DNA of 64,000 bases from Orientallactaga sibirica. Its lineage: Eukaryota; Chordata; Mammalia; Rodentia; Dipodidae. The stretch lies in assembly GCA_036365145.1 (NCBI GenBank), contig JAEOAD010000015.1, forward strand, positions 36,719,501 through 36,783,500. Direction: 5' to 3'. The notes beneath the pieces were generated by a model. The model was not told the origin of the DNA, searched no databases, and saw only the letters and a program-made list of their open reading frames with translations. Every line of letters starts with the position of its first letter. The first letter of the stretch is position 1. The position numbers were made by a program, and so were the translations under genes. Shown in pieces: positions 23,111-34,596 of the stretch.

Positions 23111-23462
23111 TACACAGCCATTGCTTGCATAAAACCACCAGCTGTGATATTACCTTGTACTGTCAATACTGTTCTGAGATAACTTCATTCCTAGAGGTAT
23201 ATATAAATCTCCTTAAACCACTGGCAGAGAGTCAGAGTCATTTAAGAATTTGAAATTTTAAGTGTATCTGCTTTCTATCAACATTACTGGGGGAAAAAAG
23301 ACTCACCCTTCTTGATTCTGGGTGCCCAAATTATTTAAATTTACCTTGAGCCAGTCCTTGTATATCTCTAGAGGCTAAATTCTAGATTCCAAACTAGGTA
23401 TTATTTTTACATTATACATCATCAGGACAACAAGCAAAGTACTTGGCCCACAATAAGTGTCT

Positions 23463-23765
23463 AGTGTGTGTGGGGGTGGGGGGGGTGAGTGTGTGGAGTT
23501 TAGAGGACAACCTTAGATATCAGTTTTTACCTTCCATCTTGTCTGAGGCAGGGTCTTGGGTTACTCACTGGTGTATGTGCTAAACTAGCTGGCCTGTGAG
23601 CTTCTGGGAGTCTCTTGTCTCCACCTCCCATTTCATAGTAGGGGGGCTGGGATTATAGCTGGGATTATAGCTGGGATCAAGCTTTCTGTGGGTTCTGTGG
23701 GGATCCAAACTCAGCTCATCACTTGCACAGCAAGTGTTTTTAACCACTGAGCTATTTTCCTAGGC
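23463..23765 (-). repeat. B4-like composite SINE with internal short duplication
   Basis: TG/G-rich start, 'GGAGTTTAGAGGACAACCTTAG', 'TTCCATCTTGTCTGAGGCAGGGTC', 'CTGGCCTGTGAGCTTCTGGGAGTC', and 'AACCACTGAGCTATTTTCCTAGGCCCC'. The unit GCTGGGATTATA is tandemly repeated between 23647 and 23675. Confidence 0.88.
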
Positions 23766-23799
23766 CCCAACTGTTTATTTTTATCAGCTCATCTATCTC

Positions 23800-25400
23800 A
23801 TCTACACCCTCAAGCAATTCTACAAGGTAAGCATTGGAAATCAAGGGGACCAATTCTCAGGCCTCAGATTTCCAAATGAATCCATCCATCCCCCACATTC
23901 TCATATGCTTTTAAAAATGTACCTACTGCAGATATATCAACTCAGCTGCTCACACAGATATAAAATGATGCCTTATCCATGATTGTAAGGTACATGGAGG
24001 TTCAGAGTGTACATACTCATTTCCAGCAGCCTCCCAAAGAGAAAGATAAATTATGCAATAAGAAAAGCTAACCAACTGATTTATCAAGAGGTTTTATTTT
24101 TCATTCCTTTTAGTGTGTCTATAAAGTAAGATGCTCTAAGTGACAGGTTTTCAAATATAAATTTCAATAGTAAACCTCAATAAATAAAAAATGAACTAAT
24201 GTGAGTCCTATTTTTATTCTTTTGTACAAGGAAGAATGAAAATTCATAAGATAAAAAACTAGTATCAAGTACTTAGTTAAAAAAATGACTGAAAGGGGAA
24301 AAATTCTGGGTAATGTACCAGGGACAATAGAAGTGTCAGAGACAACTATCTCACCTTCAGCGTCTATTGTACAAATAAAGAGGAATGTTCAGACTGATGA
24401 CTCTGGAACAATGAAAGAGTCTTATTTGAAACAATATTAAATTATGTTCAGAATATTCCTACAAGGCAAAAAAAGAATAGTCATATATTTGAAAATATTT
24501 TTTAAATAAGAGTTGAAACAAAAAGAGCAGAATTTTGGCAAACTCCCAGCTAGCCATAAAAATGATCCAGAATGCTTAATTCTTGGCTGATTTATTCTTA
24601 CATGAAACAAAGGTCTGGATTTCAGATAGACAAGCCTTTCCACACAGTGTGGTGAACACCAAGAGGTAATACCTGAAATGTGGCAGATGTTAAAGATAAG
24701 GGTTTAGCAACAAAGAAGAGAAACAGTAGGAAAAAGTAGCAGATTAATTCTAATTATGTGTGCTGTAATTATACTTTGGGCAAAATGAAACTTAAGGGGG
24801 TGAAATGTCTGTGGGTGAAAAGAACTGCTGTATTTAATGCTAAGACAATAACGTCTAACACTCCCATTAGACAACATCCCTGCAAAGGGCATGTGGAGGC
24901 TCCTCATAGCATATTGGGATTTAGATTAAATGAGATAAGTTATGTGAGAGGGCTTGGCACAAAGTAATGCTTCATAAATATTAACTGAATATGAATCTAT
25001 TGGAACTGTCTTTGTTTAAAGCAAAAGAAAATTCATGGTTCTCTTCTCTGAAGGAGATGAGATAAATAACTTGTCTGTGCAGAGGTAAATCAGGATGTCC
25101 AATGTTGGTTGGAATAGGACATTGACAAGCTCTGTCATTGTATGCTTGGTGAAGTAAGGACTTTGGATTTGCTGGCCTGAGCCCTAAACCTACCAGTAAC
25201 AGCTGTGTATAATTCCTTTATCCCTACAATTAAAAAGCTCACTGATAGGAGTGTACGAGATATGAAACTCACCATGGTCTGACAATTTAGCTTGATTTCA
25301 CCAAAATTTTAAGAAGAAGTCCATGAAGAAATGAGAAACAAAAATCTGTCCTTTTTTAAAATCATTACCTTGCAGTTAAGAAATGAGATTAAAAAAATAA
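23800..25400. other. intronic sequence, nothing firmly recognised
   Basis: AT-rich with no clear repeat family or exon. Short ORFs on both strands are uninformative. Confidence 0.5.
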
Positions 25401-25402
25401 AC

Positions 25403-25550
25403 ACTTGGGAGGCAGAGGTAGGAGGATTGCCGTGAGTTTGAGGCCATCCTGAGACTACAGAGTGAATTCCAGGTCAGCCTGGGCTACAGGGAGACCCTAC
25501 CTCGAAAAACCAAAAACACATAAACAAACAAACAAACAAACAAACAGCCA
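25403..25550 (+). repeat. 5'-truncated B1-type SINE
   Basis: Starts within the B1 body at 'CACTTGGGAGGCAGAGGTAGGAGGATTGCCGTGAGTTTGAGGCC' and continues to 'GAGACCCTACCTCGAAAAACC' plus a CAAA-repeat tail. The G-C-rich head is missing. Confidence 0.93.
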
Positions 25551-26283
25551 GGGACAAAAACACTTAAGCTGAAATAGTTCTGCAGAAGAAAGCTATCTTC
25601 TTTGGTCTTCTGAAAAATAAAAAATAAAAGAATGTTGGAAGATAGCTACATGGAACAAGAATGAGCAGCCTCAGGGCACTGAGTCAAATACCTGTAGATA
25701 TGAAAATGAAGGTGTGCCAGGAACATGAGCAAAACATGAATCTGTGAATTAATTGTTCAGATCTTTTTAGGCAGTGGAAGATGAAATGTAACCCTCACAA
25801 TAGGGATATCAAATGAATCCTTGGGGTGAACCATGCTCAGTGCTCAACTTTCTCCCAAATGCCTAGTGTGAGAAGGGACTGTACTTGTGCTAGAGAGAAC
25901 TATCTGTCTAGTACCATTTTCTGTTCCATCTGTGAGCAGGTGAGGCTTCTCCAGTATATGAAAGCTTCCATTTGCCTACTCAAAACAGTAGAGGACCTGC
26001 CTCTTCAGTAATAAAAGAAGAGTCAGGAGGAATGGCCTCAGTTGCCTCCTTCAAATTTCACCAAACATATTCCTCACAGAGCTCCAGTCTTTTTTTCTGG
26101 CTTGAGAAATGCAGTATACAAAAAAGGAAAGGACCAAAAGTTTCTATGCCACAGAGTTTACTTTCATAATGGATGTTAATACAGACTCAGAGAAGTATTG
26201 TTAAAAGAAACTTTATTACCTTTATTGGTACACTTCAGTTTCCTAACTTACTTGTCACAAAAACTTCTTTTAAAAAAATATAG

Positions 26284-26580
26284 TACAGGATTTAGAGAGA
26301 GGTTAAAAGCACTTGCCCGCAAGCCTGTTGGCCCGATTTTGACTTGCCAGCACCCAAGTAAAGCTGGATGCAAAGCCATGCATGTATCTGTGATCCCAAT
26401 GTGTCTATAGCAATGGGAAGCAGTGGTAGGAGAAAAAGAAAGAGGCAAAAATAAAACAAGAGGTCCTATCTCAAGCAGGGTAGAGTAAAAGGACACTAAT
26501 ACACTAAGGTTGTCCTCTGACCTCCACAGTGCTATGTGGAATGTGCATGTGTACACACACACACACACACTTAAAATGGG
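26284..26580 (+). repeat. B4-like composite SINE, diverged, ends in (CA)n
   Basis: tRNA-like head 'GATTTAGAGAGAGGTTAAAAGCACTTGCCCGCAAGCC', middle 'AAGCTGGATGCAAAGCCATGCATGTATCTGTGATCCCAATG', 'GTTGTCCTCTGACCTCCACAG', then a CA repeat (26552-26571). Confidence 0.75.
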
Positions 26581-26824
26581 CTAAAGATATGGTTCAGCAG
26601 TTAAGTGCACTTTCTGTGCAAGCCTGAAGACTGGACAGGGCTTGAGACTGACCAAGTTTGAATATTCAGGGCCCACATAAGCAGCTGGCTGTGCCTGGAG
26701 CACTAGTCCTGTGGGGAGGGGGAAAAAAGAGAGAGAGAGATTCCATCTCAAACAACTTTCCACCCCAGCCACCGTAGGTGAAAGGCAAGGTGAGCACATG
26801 AGGCATTACATGGATGCATACATA

Positions 26825-26874
<50 letters not shown>
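26581..26874 (+). repeat. Second composite SINE in tandem, ending in a long (CA)n
   Basis: 'GCTAAAGATATGGTTCAGCAGTTAAGTGCACTTTCTGTGC' starts directly after the previous element's CA tail. Its own 3' end is the pure CA array 26825-26874, about 25 units, which reads as (UG)n in the ELAVL4 transcript. Confidence 0.75.
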
Positions 26875-26879
<5 letters not shown>

Positions 26880-27364
26880 AGCAAAAAGAAAAAAAAAACA
26901 CAGTATAGATCAAACACCTTTCATGGAATTTCCAAATGAACATCATCCTTTGAAACCAGACTGAACACTGTCTCAAGGTGCAATTACTGCAAGGTGGTTT
27001 CCAGACTGAGCTAACAGTTCCTGAGATAACAGAGGGGACAGAAGAAAATCAGGAGACAAAGCCAGAGAATACACCTAAGACCTTTTTTTTTTTTTCATTG
27101 CAACTGTCTGTGATTCTGTTTCTCAGAAGTTATCATATAGTCTTGCTTATTTCTATGATCATGTAGATACAAGGCAGAGATGCACAGTATGAAGGAAACT
27201 AGGCATATGAAGACATGTTTTCATGTTGGTACAACTTGTCTAAGTCTGGTTTAAGCTCACTGTCACTGGTCAACATGCAATGAGCCAAGAAGAGAAGTTC
27301 TACCAGGAGAACCAAAGGTTCAAGGCAAAAAGGCAAAAAAAGTGTATGTTAGATGGATATATTG

Positions 27365-27392
27365 TACACACACACACACACACACACACACA
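27365..27392. repeat. (CA)n microsatellite
   Basis: Fourteen AC units; UG repeat on the transcript. Confidence 0.97.
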
Positions 27393-27439
27393 ATTTATAC
27401 TAATATCTGACTATTGGTGGTGGTATATTATAGAAAAAA

Positions 27440-27790
27440 ATTAGAGGCTTTGGAGCCAAACAAACACAGATTCAACTTTTCTGTGTTACTTAGAAGATAA
27501 GTGACATTGAATATATTACTTAACATTTTTGAGCACGTTTCCTTACTTATATATAGCAATAATTAAAAACTTATACCTCACAGAACTGCTACCAGAATTA
27601 TATTGCTGCATGCCAGGTGATTTTCTATGTATGTTATAAATAATAATGCTCACAATACTATTATGAATATTCTGATTTTAGGAATGAGGAAACTGAAGTA
27701 TAAGAATAGCAAGAATTTACCTACAACACAGGTAGTTAAATAGTAAGCATTAGGTGGAGATGCAGGCAGTATAGCTTTTAATCACTGGGT
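27440..27790. repeat. Adjacent MIR fragments in opposite orientations
   Basis: 27440-27620 is sense-like ('TTTGGAGCCAAACAAACACAGATTCAACTTTTCTGTGTTACTTAG...'). 27620-27790 is antisense-like ('GATTTTAGGAATGAGGAAACTGAAGTATAAGAATAGCAAGAATTTACC'). Confidence 0.75.
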
Positions 27791-28635
27791 CTCTTGCCTG
27801 CCATAGTGATCTATTCCAGTAAGTAATGGTGTTCCACTGAAAGACACAGACCTACCCCCACAAATACGAACAACCTGTATCTCCTATTCTTCCTCTCTGA
27901 ATTTAAGAATCTGTTGCTTTTATTACTAATTTACTAAATGGTACAGTTCAAATGGGCACCTTTACAAACACAAAGACCTTAGGTGGTCACTCAAGGAATA
28001 GAAGAACAAATCCAACCCTGAGAAATGTTAGTTCATTCTGAAAGATGACTCACCACCACTATTTTCACAAACAGCTTGCTAATTAAACTTTCTTATGAAC
28101 TCTGCTAACCAATTTTTCCAATGCATGGAGGAAAAATCATTCATTATAGACCGGAATCCAAAATCTAATATTAACAGTCCAAGTAGGATCTGTGGCAATG
28201 TAATTTGATCAGCTTGAGCATTAATAATTGTTAGACACTGATGTCTGAGAGAGTTAATCAGCTTTTGTTGAGATGTTCGTAGATAACCAAACAAAATATC
28301 TGGAAGACAGAGGAAAAAGCAGAGCTAGCTTATCAAAGGAGCTGACTATTTGCCTTTGCCTCATAAATCCCTTGTTTACAATGTCCTGTCTTCTGGGTGA
28401 CCACAGTAATATCCTGAACTGGTGTCACTTTAACAACTTTCCAGCATATTACAAGCTCATCTTATCTCACAATAATCAGTAAGGTAAGGAATATTATTAT
28501 CCCCTTTATAGACAAGAACCTGAATCTACAGTGGCTTGATCCACAGAAAGTTCTGCAGCCACAGTTAGAATAAGATTCTCATAGGTCCTTCCCTTTTATC
28601 ATTCTGCTACTCATAAAAGTGTCCTAATTATTTAA

Positions 28636-28895
28636 AAAACCTTTTTATTGACACTTTCATTTATGTACATAATATATTTTAATCAGTCCCTTCCTAATGC
28701 CTTCTCCCCCAGCCACTGAATCTCTTCTTCTTCTTTCCAACTAGTCCCTCGTGTACTCTGTTGTGGGTTTTCTTTGCCCTCCATCATCATACATGACAGA
28801 ATCTTTTCAACATGCATGATCAAATGTTGATGTGCCCAATATTGTGCAGGCCAACAGCTGATGTAGGGTCATGAATGCAATGAAGTGGTCTAATT
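28636..28895 (-). mobile_element. L1 3'-UTR fragment, antisense
   Basis: 'CCTTTTTATTGACACTTTCATTTATGTACATAATATATTTTAATC' followed by a C/T-rich block with 'TTCTCCCCCAGCC' and later 'GTGTACTCTGTTG' has the shape of a rodent L1 3' end read backwards. No ORF2 is retained. The subfamily is unknown. Confidence 0.6.
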
Positions 28896-29153
28896 CTTAA
28901 AACAATCTTGAAAATTATTCTGATATTTACAAATATTGAACCAAAGGTTTTTACTTATAATCTTTTAGTACTCTTAATCCTGGTATTCATTACTGCTGCA
29001 AGATGCCTTCACATGTGTCTGCAAGTTTGAAGCCAGGAATACCACGGAAGAAATTAGGGAAGAATTTATCTTCTCTACTGCATGTTGAGGAAATGGTGGT
29101 TGGAGAGAGGAGAAAGTAACTTACATTAGACCATTTGCTCATCTATTAGATGT

Positions 29154-29212
29154 ATGTGCTCTCTCTCTCTCTGTTGCTCTCAAATAAATAAATAAAAACA
29201 AACAAAAAAGGG
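29154..29212 (+). repeat. 3'-tail remnant of a DIP-like SINE
   Basis: 'TGTGCTCTCTCTCTCTCTGTTGCTCTCAAATAAATAAATAAAAAC' equals the 3' tail of this family. The rest of the element is missing on the left, and a second DIP-like element starts in its A-tail. Confidence 0.75.
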
Positions 29213-29410
29213 GGGGGGCTGGAGAGATGGCTTAATGGTTAAGCATTTGCCTGTGAAGCCCAAGGACCCTGGGTGAAGGCTTGATTCCCCAGTACCCATG
29301 TAAGCCAGATGTACAAGTTGGCGCATGCATCTGGAGTTCATTTGCAGTGGCTGGAGGCCCTGGTGTACCCATTCTCTCTCTCTTTCTTGCTCTCAAGTAA
29401 ATAAATAAAA
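29213..29410 (+). repeat. DIP-like SINE
   Basis: Complete head 'GGGGCTGGAGAGATGGCTTAATGGTTAAGCATTTGCC', B box 'GGCTTGATTCCCCAG', 'TAAGCCAGATGTACAAGTTGGCGCATGCATCTGGAGTTCATTTGCAGTGG', CT-rich part, AAATAAATAAA tail. Confidence 0.96.
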
Positions 29411-29418
29411 ATTTAAAA

Positions 29419-29452
<34 letters not shown>

Positions 29453-30369
29453 CCAAACTTGGACAGACCTGGCCAGAATCTGGAAGAGGGTCAGTCCCCA
29501 GACAATTAGCTAGTCTAGTGCCAGAGGGTGCTACAAGAGCAACTGGGGGAAAATGGCCGACATCGGTCCAAACAACTTCCAGTCTAAGATACCCAGCAAG
29601 AAACAACCTGATGTAACGCTCAAACAAGTGCAGTAGTGGCACACAGCCATGGTGGGCAACCAACGGCTCTTCATGTGGCTAATTGATCCACTCAGTGGAA
29701 TGGAACTCATTGCTGAAACTGGGAAATAAGTCAAAACCATGTACAAAAAATGAGCACAGTCTCCAATCAAGATACCACCAAAATGTGGGCTAGAAGAGGG
29801 CCTACCCATATAAATTTCCCTCCAAGATATCTATGGCCATTCCATATATCTAGTACTAACTTCTCTCTCTGTTGCTTATCTTTTCCATATGGACAATGAA
29901 CCTGAAGGAAGGATCAGCCAAGCACACCTCACCAGGGCTCCAACTGAAACCATAGAGTAATGCGGGGGAAGGGCAAGAGTTCAGCGTTCTTGGGAATCAT
30001 GACACCAGAAAAAGGCTGAAGGAGATAAACACAGAGAACATCTAACTCCTACTAAGCCAGATATCCAGAGACACAGAGGCTCCCAAAACCTCATCACTGA
30101 AGTAGAGCTAAAATGACCCCAATGTGGCTCAGGGAAATTTGCGGAAGAGGGGACGGAAAGAATGTCAGAGTCATAAGTTGGGGCATTATGCACAGAGACT
30201 TGGCCTATCCCCCATAGGTCTTGACTACCCCCACAATGCATGAACCACATTCCCCATTGATGAGGGTCCCTATGGAAGAGGGAGGACAGGGAGGAGGATA
30301 ATGGAGTCACCACTATGAATATAAAATTAGAGTAATATAAATAAAAATAAATTTAAAAATGTGTGTGTG
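29411..30369 (+). mobile_element. L1 3'-end insertion (5'-truncated) with target duplication
   Basis: A 0.9 kb insertion between direct repeats: ATTTAAAAATGTGTGTGTG occurs at 29411-29429 and at 30351-30369. The inserted part ends in an A/T-rich tail and holds 'CATCACTGAAGTAGAGCTAAAATG', 'CTCAGGGAAATTTGCGGAAGAGGGG' and a G-rich polypurine stretch (30263-30300), which it shares with the copies at 30992-31572 and 37042-37400. The left repeat has expanded to (GT)n (29420-29451). No L1 protein domain remains. Confidence 0.8.
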
Positions 30370-30573
30370 GCAGGGGAGGCAGGACTGTACTTGAAGTCCA
30401 TTTCAGTTTTGACTAGTTCAAAGCACTGTTGTGGTATTCTGGCCAGAAAGCTCTTGGGGAATGCATGTGTTTGGGGAGCTTGAAATTCAGGTAGAGCTTT
30501 TTCTCTTTGCACTCACTGGGAACCAACTCTTTGATGAGGGACACTGGGAAGAGCAAAATGAGGTTTGCTTTTT

Positions 30574-30730
30574 TTGTTGTTGTTGTTGGTTTTTCGAGGT
30601 AGGGTCTCACTCTGGCCCAAGCTGACCTGGAATTCACTATGTAATCTCAGGGTGGCCTTGAACTCACGGCGATCCTCCTACCTCTGCCTCCCAAGTGCTG
30701 GGATTAAAGGCGTGCGCCACCACGCCCGGT
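30574..30730 (-). repeat. B1-type SINE with 15-bp target duplication
   Basis: Antisense B1, near consensus: 'CGAGGTAGGGTCTCACTCTGGCCCAAGCTGACCTGGAATTC' to 'GGGATTAAAGGCGTGCGCCACCACGCCCGG'. TGAGGTTTGCTTTTT is present at 30559-30573 and 30731-30745. Intact CpGs suggest youth. Confidence 0.97.
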
Positions 30731-30991
30731 TGAGGTTTGCTTTTTGATTCCACTGTTAGGACCAGAAAATGAGAAGTTGGGGTTCTGGGTCAGAATTTAC
30801 TGTGAGAAACTTCACCAGAAAGATGACAGCCAGGGATTGAATGAAGTCCTGCATGCGTAACCTTAGGATCTTAAGAGAAGACTGGAAAATTTTAAGCTAA
30901 AATTTGAGGGCAGCAAGGCCTCAAAGCCCTGCTTTGGAGCCCATCTTTTGACATACTGTCTATGTCTAATGCTATCAAAAAGAGACTGCAG

Positions 30992-31572
30992 GCCCCTTGC
31001 TCTGCTTCCTGATCAAAGTACCTCTGGGTTCCCAGTTCCTGGATACCCTGTGCTGGAGGGTACATGCAGCAGGTATGGAAAGGTAGCCAGACTGGAGGAG
31101 ATACACCTTGCACTTCAGCCAAACCACAGCTAAATCCATAGAGGAATGAGGAGACAAGCAGGAATGCTGCTTCCATGATGTTCCTGATAATCAGTGCCAG
31201 GGTGTATGAGACAGACCCTGACGATACTCAACACCTACTGAAGCAGAGATCCAGAGGCTCTTAAGAGCTCATCACTGAATTAGACTTAAAATTCACCCAC
31301 CACAGCTCAGGGAATTTTGCAGAAGAGGGGGCGTAAAGATTGTAAGAGCCACAGGTTGAGACATCATGCCCAGAGGCATTCCCTCCCCCAGAAAATAACT
31401 GACTACTGCTCCCACAACAAATAAACTATAACCCCATGGGGGAATACCTGCAACCCCACTGAGGAGCATCCCCAATGGAATGGGGGCAGGGATGAGGGAA
31501 AAGAGGGTACCAACACATAATGTATCCATAGGAAACATTTTGTTTAACAACAACAACAATAATAATGATAAT
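30992..31572 (+). mobile_element. L1 3'-end insertion (5'-truncated) with 13-bp target duplication
   Basis: AAAGAGACTGCAG at 30979-30991 is repeated exactly at 31573-31585. Inside, 'GAGCTCATCACTGAATTAGACTTAAAA', 'CTCAGGGAATTTTGCAGAAGAGGGGGCG', 'CCACTGAGGAGCATCCCC' and the polypurine run 31478-31508 match the copy at 37042-37400. The tail is CAA/AAT repeats. Confidence 0.88.
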
Positions 31573-31585
31573 AAAGAGACTGCAG

Positions 31586-31800
31586 TGCTGGAAAGATTGC
31601 TCAGTGGTTAAAGGACCTTATTTCAAAGCCTGATGGCCCAGGTTCAATTCTCCAGTACGCACATAAAGCCAGATGCATAAAATGGTGCATGTATCAGGAG
31701 TTCATTTACAGTGGCAGAAGACCCTGGTGCACTCATACTCTCTGCCTCTTTCTATCTGTCTATCTGTCTCTGTCTCAAATAAATAAAATTAAAAATAAAA
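31586..31800 (+). repeat. DIP-like SINE inserted beside the L1 end
   Basis: Head 'TGCTGGAAAGATTGCTCAGTGGTTAAAGG', 'CAGGTTCAATTCTCCAG', 'TAAAGCCAGATGCATAAAATGGTGCATG', tail TCAAATAAATAAAA. The flank GAGACTGCA precedes it (31577-31585) and follows it (31802-31810). Confidence 0.95.
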
Positions 31801-31810
31801 TGAGACTGCA

Positions 31811-32800
31811 TTTAGGCAGATTCTGTGTTACTGTCTGTCTTTGTTATGAAAAAAATAGTCAACCAATACAAAATAATAAGAAAGAGGAGCACAGAAAGTC
31901 CTTTGTGTGTGATTTCAGGTTTCGTAGTCCATACTCTATTATAGCTAGAGAAATAAGATGGAGGAAGCAAAGGGTAGGGCTGGGCTCTTGGTTGCTACTT
32001 GCAAAATGGACAAAAGTTGTCATTATCTGTTTATCCTTCAAGTGAAAACTCTGGCTAGCTGCTTTGTTAGTTCTGAGACCAACCACATTTAACTTACTAA
32101 TTTTTCTCTGGTGTTCTTTTTACCACTCTATATTCACTTCTTTCTACTTAAAAATATATGAGCTATTTTAATATTAACTCCTGGTCTGATAAGCCAGTCC
32201 AAATCCTTTTTGGAGCAAAGTGGTATATGAGTAAATAAGGCAGAAAGAGAAAGTCAAATGGGAAATAAAGGAAAAAGAGAAGAGGAAAAATAGCAAGGCT
32301 TGTTTTTGATTTCAGCATTCTTCAGGTTTCCTTGGTTTCATCTGTAAAGTGACTTTAGGCATTACCTATATTGAATACTTTAGGTTAAAGGAAGTACTGA
32401 CAAGAAAACCCTCTGAAAACAAACATGAAGGAAAAATATCGAGGATTACTAAGTATATATTTCTTGCTTATACCACCAATAAAATAATTTAATCTGATTC
32501 AAGATATTTGTGATAAGAAGTTCATGAGCAGGCACAGGAATTAGAGATACCCTTACTTGCTACATCCACACTATGTTGAAAGGAACTGTATTCCACCAGA
32601 CATTCAAGCATAAAACAAGAGATGAGCAGAAAAATCACACATAAATAATCAAAAAATTGAAGCATGTGGCAAGAGTCACTGAGCAAACATGTGCCTGTCT
32701 TCAGCCAGACAAATATTCTCAAGTCACAGACTCCATGGGACATCTGTCTACCCTCAGTCTCCTTCTATGTTATGTAGGGTTATTTATTAGTAAAGCAGAA
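31811..32800. other. intronic sequence, nothing firmly recognised
   Basis: AT-rich with no repeat family I can name and no exon. Confidence 0.5.
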
Positions 32801-32970
32801 TGAATATAGGCTTTAAAATCTAAGCTTTACTACTTATTAGCTAAAACACTGGAAAAATTACCTCTTTATTTGCCTCTCTCTCTCTCTCCCTCTCTCTCTC
32901 TGAGCTAGTTATTTTATCAACAAGAATAAGGTATGAGTACTTACCCCATAAAATAGTCCTAAGTACTCTA
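32800..32970 (+). repeat. MIR-like fragment carrying a CT expansion
   Basis: 'ATAGGCTTTAAAATCTAAGCTTTACTACTTATTAGC' fits the MIR core start. A (CT)n tract at 32875-32902 sits where 'CCTCTCTGAGC' normally lies, then 'TATTTTATCAACAAGAATAAGGTATG' continues. Confidence 0.65.
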
Positions 32971-33007
32971 TTCGCTATTCCTTGATAGGGTACTTATTAG
33001 TAAGCAT

Positions 33008-33385
33008 CAGCTGCTCATAACAAAATATCCTGGACTGGAAAACTTTAAAAAAAACACACAGAAATTTATTTTCTCACAGCTCTGGAAGCTGGAAGTCCTA
33101 GACCAGGATGCCAGCACGTCTGTGCTCTTGTGAGTGCTCTTTCTCCAGCTTGCAGAGTGCTCCCTTCTTACTTGGTATGTGGTTGAATGAAGAAAGAGAG
33201 CTTTGGTCTCCTTTTCACTTCTTGTAAAGACACCAGTATTACTGAATATATCTCACCCTTGTGATTTCATTTAACCTGAATTACTTCTATAAAGGTCTAT
33301 TTCCAAACACAATTGCTTTAGGAGTTAGGACCTTTAACACATTAATTTAGTGAGTAAAGGGCATAAACATTCACTCCTTGACAAT
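33008..33385 (-). mobile_element. Ancient MLT1/MST-class MaLR LTR, antisense
   Basis: 'TAACAAAATATCCTGGACTGG', 'ACAGAAATTTATTTTCTCACAGCTCTGGAAGCTGGAAGTCCTAGACCAGGATGCCAGC', 'GCTTGCAGAGTGCTCCCTTCT', 'AAAGACACCAGTATTACTG', 'CATTTAACCTGAATTACTTC' and 'GGCATAAACATTC' appear in the antisense order of MLT1/MST LTRs. LTR only, with no internal region. Confidence 0.85.
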
Positions 33386-33574
33386 GTCTCTGAAGCTTGG
33401 CCCAGCTGCTTCCTCACAGTAAATTGTCTTCTACAATTTAATTTCTGCCAAGTACAAGGGCAAGTTCAAAGCTCACTCTTTCTTAACACTTGCTCTGAGA
33501 AGTCCAGGTCACTGCCATCATTTTTTCCTTTGACCACTCACAACTGAATGTTCACACAGCAGAAGCAGAGTGGT

Positions 33575-33750
33575 AAGGTAATAGAATGACCATATGTGTT
33601 ACAGTCAGATAGACTGCTCTTACCAGGTTTTTTCATTTGAAAAAAATGAAGTAATAACCATGGATCATGCAAAATATAAAGCTTCAATGAAATGACCTAT
33701 AAAATGCCTAGCAATGTAGGTGACACATGGCAGGCATCTCATCAAATCTC
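33575..33750 (+). repeat. MIR-like fragment
   Basis: 'AGAGTGGTAAGGTAATAGAATGACC...CAATGAAATGACCTATAAAATGCCTAGCAATGTAGGTGACACATGG' follows the MIR start and end. Confidence 0.6.
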
Positions 33751-34539
33751 CATCCTCATTTTATTGTTATAAATCAATTCTCTTGAACTGTCTTTCTAAT
33801 GACATTAATAGCCAGCAAAGGTGGATATGTAAGCAGGCTATCTGTCCCTTCCAGACCTGCAGGCTAATAAAAGACAGTATAATTTGTTCTACTTTTCCTC
33901 ACTCATTGCCTCTGTAGTAGCACATGGACCCAAACTGTATTTTACTTTTTTGGGTTTTCTCATATTTTGGGGCTTTCTTATAGATCATGATATAAAGTTT
34001 AAAGAGAAGGAAGAGAATAATGTTTATTTGGTCTGAGAGAGTAGACAGTAAACAAATACTGTTGGCTGATTGAAAATGTTTTACCAATGTAAAAAGCCAT
34101 ATACAGGTAGATGGCCTCTATTTGAAGTTTATTTTTCCTCCAAACTAGAAATATCTTCTCCCATCAAAGCTCAATTTTGTCACTATAGAAAAAAACGAAA
34201 AGGCACTTCAAGATCTTCAGAGGAATAAAGCTAGGCACAGAGTTCATTGGTTAAGAGCAATAAGGGAGACACAGAATGGGGGTGGGGTAGACTGAGAAAA
34301 GAAATGATCACTACCGTACCTCTCAGAAGACAAGAAAAAATGAATTTCCCATTAACACATTTCAGAAAGCACTTTGCTCTTACTCTGAAGCTGATGAATT
34401 ACATTTTTAGATAATGTGTGGAAATTTCAGTTTGACATTACCTTCCTGCTTAGTACCTGGTCTCAACCAAGCAGGCCATTCTGCCGAGAAAGGAGGAGTA
34501 AGTGAGCCTGTGGTGCATGGTGATAGTGGTGGTGATGGT

Positions 34540-34594
<55 letters not shown>
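34540..34594. repeat. (GT)n microsatellite
   Basis: About 27 GT units after a GGTGATGGT-type lead-in. It reads as (AC)n on the transcript. Confidence 0.98.

Positions 34595-34596
<2 letters not shown>

Noticed and set aside
26825..26874. CA repeats considered as a possible CRISPR-like or satellite array
   Set aside because: Simple dinucleotide without spacer structure. The surrounding genome is mammalian.
29232..29663. 143-codon minus-strand ORF with 'HTHTHTHT'
   Set aside because: Composed of an antisense DIP-like SINE, the (GT)n tract and part of the L1 end.
30992..31572. Possible processed pseudogene, because of the A-rich tail and target duplication
   Set aside because: The same sequence recurs at 29.4-30.4 and 37.0-37.4 kb with different truncation points, which fits an L1 3' end and not a gene copy.
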